From Clostridiales bacterium (GTDB taxonomy: Bacteria > Bacillota_A > Clostridia > Oscillospirales > Oscillospiraceae): a stretch of 8,850 nucleotides of DNA. Positions within the stretch are counted from its first letter, which is position 1. Every line of letters starts with the position of its first letter. This document shows positions 5,561 to 8,850 of the stretch, piece after piece. The translations under genes and the position numbers were made by a program. The notes beneath the pieces are model-generated. The model made no database searches. It worked only from the letters and a program-made list of their open reading frames with translations, and was not told the origin of the DNA. The stretch is from NCBI GenBank assembly GCA_022777455.1, contig JALFGI010000039.1:1-8850 (forward strand), written 5' to 3'.

Positions 5561-6451
5561 TCAGAGGTTCCCTTGTAATTCATAGGAATCATGGATGAAC
5601 ATGGGGGTCATCATGCTCTTCTGGAACATCCGGACAAACCGGGGGCATTTGATGAGGAAGGCATAGTACACGTTGTACCCGCAGCCGAACATGGTCTCCG
5701 TGTTGCCCATGCCCTTGGCGAGAATCACGTCGGCGCGGTCCATGGCCTGCTTTGCTTCGTCGCTCAGGAGTTCCAGCACGGTGCCTGCCACCTGGTTGCC
5801 GTTGTCGATGACCCGGAAGGGGATTCCCACCGCGGCGGCGTCCTCCCGGGTGGCGTCGTTGGCGGCCACAGCGCCCCGGACGCAGAAGGTGATGTCCAGT
5901 TGGGGATATTTTTCCTGGATGGCCTCGGCGAACACCCGGTCCATGCCGATTTCCCCGGCGTTGTCCGTCAGGTACAGAAGGGAATGGGCGGTTTCCAGCT
6001 GGGCTTTGAACCGGTCGAACCAGGGCCCGGTCACGTCAATGTCCTTGGCACCGGTCAGCATCTGCTCCAGCGTGTCGTAGCTCACATTCCCCTGCAGGGC
6101 GGAGAAGTCCAGATAATTGCCCAGAATGGCATATTGCAGTCCGGCGAGGATGGGGTCTTCCGCCTGCTGTACCCGGCGGCGCACCTCCTCCAGCCGTTCC
6201 AGAACAAAGGCGTTGGAGGCGATTTTCTCATCGTGGAACCGGTCGATTGCCAGACCGTACATATCGTGCAGCAGTTGGGCCACCTGGGGGCCGAAGGAAG
6301 GGGCGGTGGCCTCTTCCGGCGCGGCCAGGAACAGCTTCATGATCTCCTTGGCAAAGGCCGTGGTCTGGGCTTCCGAACCCAGGGGGCGCACCAGATCGAT
6401 GTTCCGTTTCAGATAGCACTGCATGCAATAGGAATCCATGGCAAAGCTCAC
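5561..6451 (-). CDS. DUF89 / damage-control phosphatase family protein
   Basis: The 296-residue protein matches the short bacterial/archaeal branch of DUF89, a metal-dependent phosphatase family whose studied members hydrolyse phosphorylated sugars and other damaged metabolites. Motifs are an N-terminal CMQC (Cys9, Cys12), TDNAGE (162-167), RGAVAANDAT (192-201) and ADVILAKGMGN (240-250), which include the Asp and Asn residues expected to hold the metal and phosphate. The GTG at 6451 is chosen because AGGAGG lies 7 nt upstream; the in-frame ATG at 6439 is 19 nt from it. GTG overlaps the TGA of the preceding HAD gene (GTGA), implying coupled translation. Its TGA is directly followed by the ribosome site for the VanW gene. 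The physiological substrate cannot be read from the sequence. Confidence 0.86.
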   Translation of the reverse strand: MSFAMDSYCMQCYLKRNIDLVRPLGSEAQTTAFAKEIMKLFLAAPEEATAPSFGPQVAQLLHDMYGLAIDRFHDEKIASNAFVLERLEEVRRRVQQAEDPILAGLQYAILGNYLDFSALQGNVSYDTLEQMLTGAKDIDVTGPWFDRFKAQLETAHSLLYLTDNAGEIGMDRVFAEAIQEKYPQLDITFCVRGAVAANDATREDAAAVGIPFRVIDNGNQVAGTVLELLSDEAKQAMDRADVILAKGMGNTETMFGCGYNVYYAFLIKCPRFVRMFQKSMMTPMFIHDSYELQGNL

Positions 6452-7089
6452 AGTTTTTCCTCCTGTTCCAATTGAATCAGATCCCCGGGGGCGTGGATGC
6501 GCAGAGCGTATCCCGCCGGGGTGCCGAAGCCGTAATCCGCCCAGATGAAGGGGATCCCCGCTTCCAATGTGGCTTCGTAATCTCCCTGGGTGTCGCCGAT
6601 GTAGGCACAGGAGGTGATCTCATAGCGCTCCATCAGGGTCCGGATGGTTTTCCCTTTGGAGGTGCCGGTGTCACCGAAGCACAGATGGCCGGTGATCCAG
6701 CGACCCAGCCCCAGCTTTTCCATACACAGCTCCGGGTAGCCTTGTTGGCTGTTGCTGACGATGAAAAGCCGGTGGCCTTTGGAAAGCCGCTCCATGGCTT
6801 CTTCGATCCCCTCGTAGCCGATGCGGCATTCGTTTTCCAGCAGGTGCTGATGCTCCCGCTCCATGCACCGCTCGATCAGTGCATAGCGTTCCCGAGGCGG
6901 TAGGTTGGGGAAGAGTTCGTCGGCAATGGCATCCTTTACCATGCCGAACAGCGGGCGCAGTCGCTGGGCATCCACGCAGTATTCCGCCAGCCCTTCGTCC
7001 TGCAGCTGCAGGTTGTAACCTTCGGCCACCAGGGCCCGGGAATCCCAGATGGTGCCGTCAATATCAAAAATCAGACTTTCAAATTGCAT
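6448..7089 (-). CDS. HAD-superfamily hydrolase, phosphoglycolate-phosphatase-like
   Basis: The 213-residue cytoplasmic phosphatase carries all four HAD motifs. Motif I is DIDGT (9-13), with nucleophile Asp9 and acid/base Asp11. Motif II is VSNS, with Ser112. Motif III is Lys145 in TSKGK. Motif IV is GDTQGD (165-170), with Asp166 and Asp170. The helical cap after motif I places it among the subfamily I phosphoglycolate/beta-phosphoglucomutase-type enzymes; the substrate is not determinable. Two ATGs compete: 7095, overlapping the udk stop, and 7089. GAGGA ends at 7096, which gives a 6-nt spacer to 7089 but none to 7095, so 7089 is preferred. A much longer upstream extension in this frame lies inside udk and is an artefact. 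The gene overlaps the DUF89 gene by 4 bp. Confidence 0.9.
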   Translation of the reverse strand: MQFESLIFDIDGTIWDSRALVAEGYNLQLQDEGLAEYCVDAQRLRPLFGMVKDAIADELFPNLPPRERYALIERCMEREHQHLLENECRIGYEGIEEAMERLSKGHRLFIVSNSQQGYPELCMEKLGLGRWITGHLCFGDTGTSKGKTIRTLMERYEITSCAYIGDTQGDYEATLEAGIPFIWADYGFGTPAGYALRIHAPGDLIQLEQEEKL

Positions 7090-7091
7090 GG

Positions 7092-7715
7092 TCATTCCTC
7101 GTCCAGATAGTGCTGGATGTGGCCGGTGATCATATTCAGGGCCACCAGATTTTTGCCGCCCTCGGGCACCACCAGGTCCGCGTATTTCTTGCTGGGCTCC
7201 ACATAGCGCTCGTGCATGGGCTTCACGGTTTGCTGGTACTGCGCAAGCACGCTTTCCAGACTCCGGCCCCGCTTGTTCACATCCCGCTTGATCCGACGGC
7301 ACAGGCGGATGTCCGCGTCGGTGTCCACAAAGATTTTGATGTCCATCAGGTTTCGCAGTTCTTCGTTTTCAAAAATCAGAATGCCCTCCACGATGATTAC
7401 CTTGTGGGGCACCAGGCGGATGGTTTCGTCGGACCGGTTGTGGACGGTGAAGTCGTACACCGGGCATTCGATGGAATGGCCGTGGCGCAGCTGATCCAGG
7501 TGGTATACCATCAGGCTGGTGTCAAAAGCGGCGGGCTCGTCATAGTTGAGCATGCAGCGCTCCTCGTAGGGCATATCGTCGTGGCGTTTGTAGTAATTGT
7601 CGTGGCTGAGCACGGTGACCTGACCGCCGAATTCATTGATCAGGTTTTTCATCAGTGTGGTCTTGCCGCTGGCAGTGCCGCCGGCAATGCCGATGACCAG
7701 AATGTCGTTTTCCAT
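7092..7715 (-). CDS. udk: Uridine kinase
   Basis: The 207-residue P-loop kinase phosphorylates uridine and cytidine to UMP and CMP in pyrimidine salvage. Its Walker A motif is GGTASGKT (12-19). It is followed by the nucleoside-binding region with HDNYYK and the NYDEP...FD segment, then VEGILIF, a Walker B-like strand, and RRIKRD in the lid region. Length matches the family (about 205-215). The ATG at 7715 is chosen because GGGAGG lies 7 nt upstream; an earlier in-frame GTG at 7739 lies across the murI stop and is not needed. It is the second gene of the operon, 20 nt after murI, and its end carries the ribosome site for the HAD gene. Phosphoribulokinase is a related fold, but length and motifs fit uridine kinase better. 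Confidence 0.92.
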   Translation of the reverse strand: MENDILVIGIAGGTASGKTTLMKNLINEFGGQVTVLSHDNYYKRHDDMPYEERCMLNYDEPAAFDTSLMVYHLDQLRHGHSIECPVYDFTVHNRSDETIRLVPHKVIIVEGILIFENEELRNLMDIKIFVDTDADIRLCRRIKRDVNKRGRSLESVLAQYQQTVKPMHERYVEPSKKYADLVVPEGGKNLVALNMITGHIQHYLDEE

Positions 7716-7735
7716 AATGCTGCCTCCCGTTTCTG

Positions 7736-8503
7736 TCACTCCAGTCCCAGCATACGGCGGGACCGGCGAAGGATTTCCTCAGAGTCCAGGCTGTTTTCCA
7801 CGATCACTTCCCCGGGGCCGTTTTCCAGCAGGTCCGCCGCTTCCAGCCGGTGTCGGGTTTCTCTGGCGGTGCCTCTGCCGCCGTCCAGCACGGCCGTGTG
7901 GGGCCCCAGCATCCGTTCCATGGCGTGAGATGCAAAGGGAAAGTGGGTGCAGCCCAGGACCAGAGCGTCCAGCTTGCCTATGTAGGGATCCAGAAGATCA
8001 TGGAGGGTCTGCTCCATCAGGGGGGTGTCCACCAAGCCCTCTTCAATCAGGGGCACCAGCTGGGGCGCGGGGATTTTGTAGACTTGGCAGCTTCCCTCGT
8101 ACCGGGAGAGCAGGTGGCAGAATTTTTCCTCCCGCAATGTCACGGGAGTGGCCATCACGCCGATGCCGCCCCCGGGAAAATGATCCGCCGCCAGCTTCAG
8201 CGCCGGCTCGATGCCCACCACAATGAGTTCCGGGTATTTTTTTCGCAGGGATTCAATGGCAGCGGAGGTGGCGGTGTTGCAGGCCACCACCAGGGCCTTC
8301 AGGCCTCGCTGCATCAGCAGTTCGGCAGCATGAAGGGTCAGCGCTTCCACCTCCTGCCGGGTGCGGGTGCCGTAGGGGGCGTTGGCGGAGTCACCGTAGT
8401 AGAGGAACCGCTCTCCCGGCAGCAGCCGCCGCAGATGCCGCAGCACACTTAGCCCGCCCAGACCGGAGTCCAGCACGGCGATATAGTCCTGTCTGGTGTT
8501 CAT
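7736..8503 (-). CDS. murI: Glutamate racemase
   Basis: The cofactor-independent enzyme interconverts L- and D-glutamate, supplying D-Glu for the peptidoglycan stem peptide. It has 255 residues, normal for the family. DSGLGG (12-17) forms the substrate loop. The two catalytic cysteines are Cys75 in VACNTAT and Cys185 in LGCTHFP, with His187 beside the second. YGDSANAPYG (36-45) is also characteristic. The ATG at 8503 is preceded by AGGTGA with a 4-nt gap. It is the first gene of the five-gene operon, with a clear promoter 33 bases upstream. Together with the diaminopimelate genes at 650-3668 and the VanW protein at the operon's end, it gives the window a peptidoglycan theme, although the two loci are transcribed separately. 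Confidence 0.96.
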   Translation of the reverse strand: MNTRQDYIAVLDSGLGGLSVLRHLRRLLPGERFLYYGDSANAPYGTRTRQEVEALTLHAAELLMQRGLKALVVACNTATSAAIESLRKKYPELIVVGIEPALKLAADHFPGGGIGVMATPVTLREEKFCHLLSRYEGSCQVYKIPAPQLVPLIEEGLVDTPLMEQTLHDLLDPYIGKLDALVLGCTHFPFASHAMERMLGPHTAVLDGGRGTARETRHRLEAADLLENGPGEVIVENSLDSEEILRRSRRMLGLE

Positions 8504-8535
8504 GATCTCACCTGACCTTTTTCTTTATTCAGTTT

Positions 8536-8564
8536 ATTTTACCAGATTCCCCGGCGTATTGCAA
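8536..8564 (-). promoter_or_regulatory. Promoter of the murI operon (sigma-A, extended -10)
   Basis: On the minus strand, TTGCAA (8564-8559) and TAAAAT (8541-8536) are separated by 17 bp, with TGG directly before the -10. The expected start near 8529 gives a leader of about 25 nt before the murI ATG. It is the only good promoter upstream of the five-gene operon. Confidence 0.88.
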
Positions 8565-8594
8565 GGGAATGCCGGAATAATTCCCGCCATTCCC
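8565..8594. promoter_or_regulatory. Imperfect dyad between the divergent promoters, possible operator
   Basis: GGGAATGCCGGAAT pairs with the later AATTCCCGCCATTCCC through about 13 bp, with one mismatch and one bulge. It directly abuts the murI -35 and ends 19 bp before the -35 of the opposite promoter. This is a position where a repressor or activator could act on both. No regulator gene is in the window, so the role is a guess. Confidence 0.35.
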
Positions 8595-8612
8595 CCGGTT
8601 CTGATTTGGGAA

Positions 8613-8641
8613 TTGAAATGCGGGGAGATATCTGGTAAAAT
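8613..8641 (+). promoter_or_regulatory. Divergent sigma-A promoter reading into the repeat at 8669
   Basis: TTGAAA (8613-8618), a 17-bp spacer and TAAAAT (8636-8641) with TGG before the -10 form a strong promoter. Its start would be near 8648, so the transcript enters the repeat element about 21 bases later. No gene lies between it and the window end; the target is either a gene further right or an RNA from the element itself. Confidence 0.85.
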
Positions 8642-8668
8642 AGTTATATTCAATTCATTAAAGAAGTC

Positions 8669-8850
8669 GGTAAATTGTAATTTGAAGCGCAGGGCGCTTC
8701 ACCCCAATGCGTGCTCGGCTGGTCTGTTGTCGTTACACTCCTGGGTACCGCTCGGTTCGTTTTTGCACGCCGTGATTGGATAATGCGTCATTTTTCCTGT
8801 GCAGAAACGTTACCGGGCGCTGCCCAGGAGTCCCGGATTTCACACCAGCC
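8669..8850 (+). mobile_element. Second long copy of the MITE-like element, cut by the window end
   Basis: It starts with GGTAAATTGTAATTTG (8669-8684) and the hairpin GAAGCGC-AGG-GCGCTTC (8684-8700). It matches the reverse complement of 3683-3911. The first 70 bases are identical; the middle (about 8739-8800) differs at many positions; and GCAGAAACGTTACCGGG (8801-8817) is conserved again. The inner stem CCGGG (8813-8817) with CCCGG (8832-8836) is kept while its 14-nt loop has changed. By comparison about 47 further bases should follow beyond the window. It contains no gene. Confidence 0.85.

Noticed and set aside
5591..6475. 294-codon plus-strand open frame opposite the DUF89 gene
   Set aside because: It is an antisense shadow with a His/Gly/Val-rich composition and no motifs. 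The DUF89 motifs on the minus strand are clear.
7090..7302. N-terminal extension of the HAD protein inside udk
   Set aside because: It overlaps the udk coding region out of frame. The family start fits 7089, with a ribosome site at proper distance.

Overview
The window reads as a chromosomal segment from a GC-rich Gram-positive member of the Clostridia, most likely an Oscillospirales-type gut bacterium. That placement is inference. It rests on the high GC of the coding regions, strong AGGAGG-type ribosome sites, near-consensus sigma-A promoters, the acetylase branch of the diaminopimelate pathway, and a VanW-family wall protein. No rRNA, tRNA, CRISPR array, transposase or phage gene is visible.

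Positions 1-650: the last codons of an unidentified plus-strand gene end in a strong terminator. A block of nested palindromic repeats (96-289) follows. Next is a small minus-strand gene (349-504) for a 51-residue Cys/Gly/Asn-rich peptide with one membrane segment and its own terminator. The dapH terminator follows at 606-643.

Positions 650-3668: a diaminopimelate/lysine module. dapH (minus) diverges from a plus-strand pair, an N-acetyl-diaminopimelate deacetylase and a class I/II aminotransferase overlapping by 4 bp. Together they supply the acetylase-specific steps from tetrahydrodipicolinate to LL-diaminopimelate, which feeds both peptidoglycan and lysine. The two promoters lie back to back in the 116-bp gap.

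Positions 3683-3911: a 229-bp mobile-looking element without coding capacity, with long imperfect terminal inverted repeats. A second copy in the opposite orientation begins at 8669 and runs off the window. A shortened copy lies at 176-289. The first 70 nt of the two long copies are identical.

Positions 3937-8564: a five-gene minus-strand operon with one clear promoter (8536-8564) and one clear terminator (3937-3971). The order is murI (glutamate racemase), udk (uridine kinase), a HAD phosphatase, a DUF89 phosphatase and a VanW-family membrane-anchored wall protein. The genes are tightly packed or overlap. The operon begins and ends with cell-envelope genes and has phosphometabolite enzymes between. 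The VanW gene has no conventional start codon near its strong ribosome site. Upstream of murI, a second promoter of nearly the same sequence points the other way, into the repeat at 8669.

The window looks mainly like ordinary housekeeping chromosome. The less explained items are the repeat family, the small Cys-rich gene, the VanW start problem and the mirrored promoter pair.
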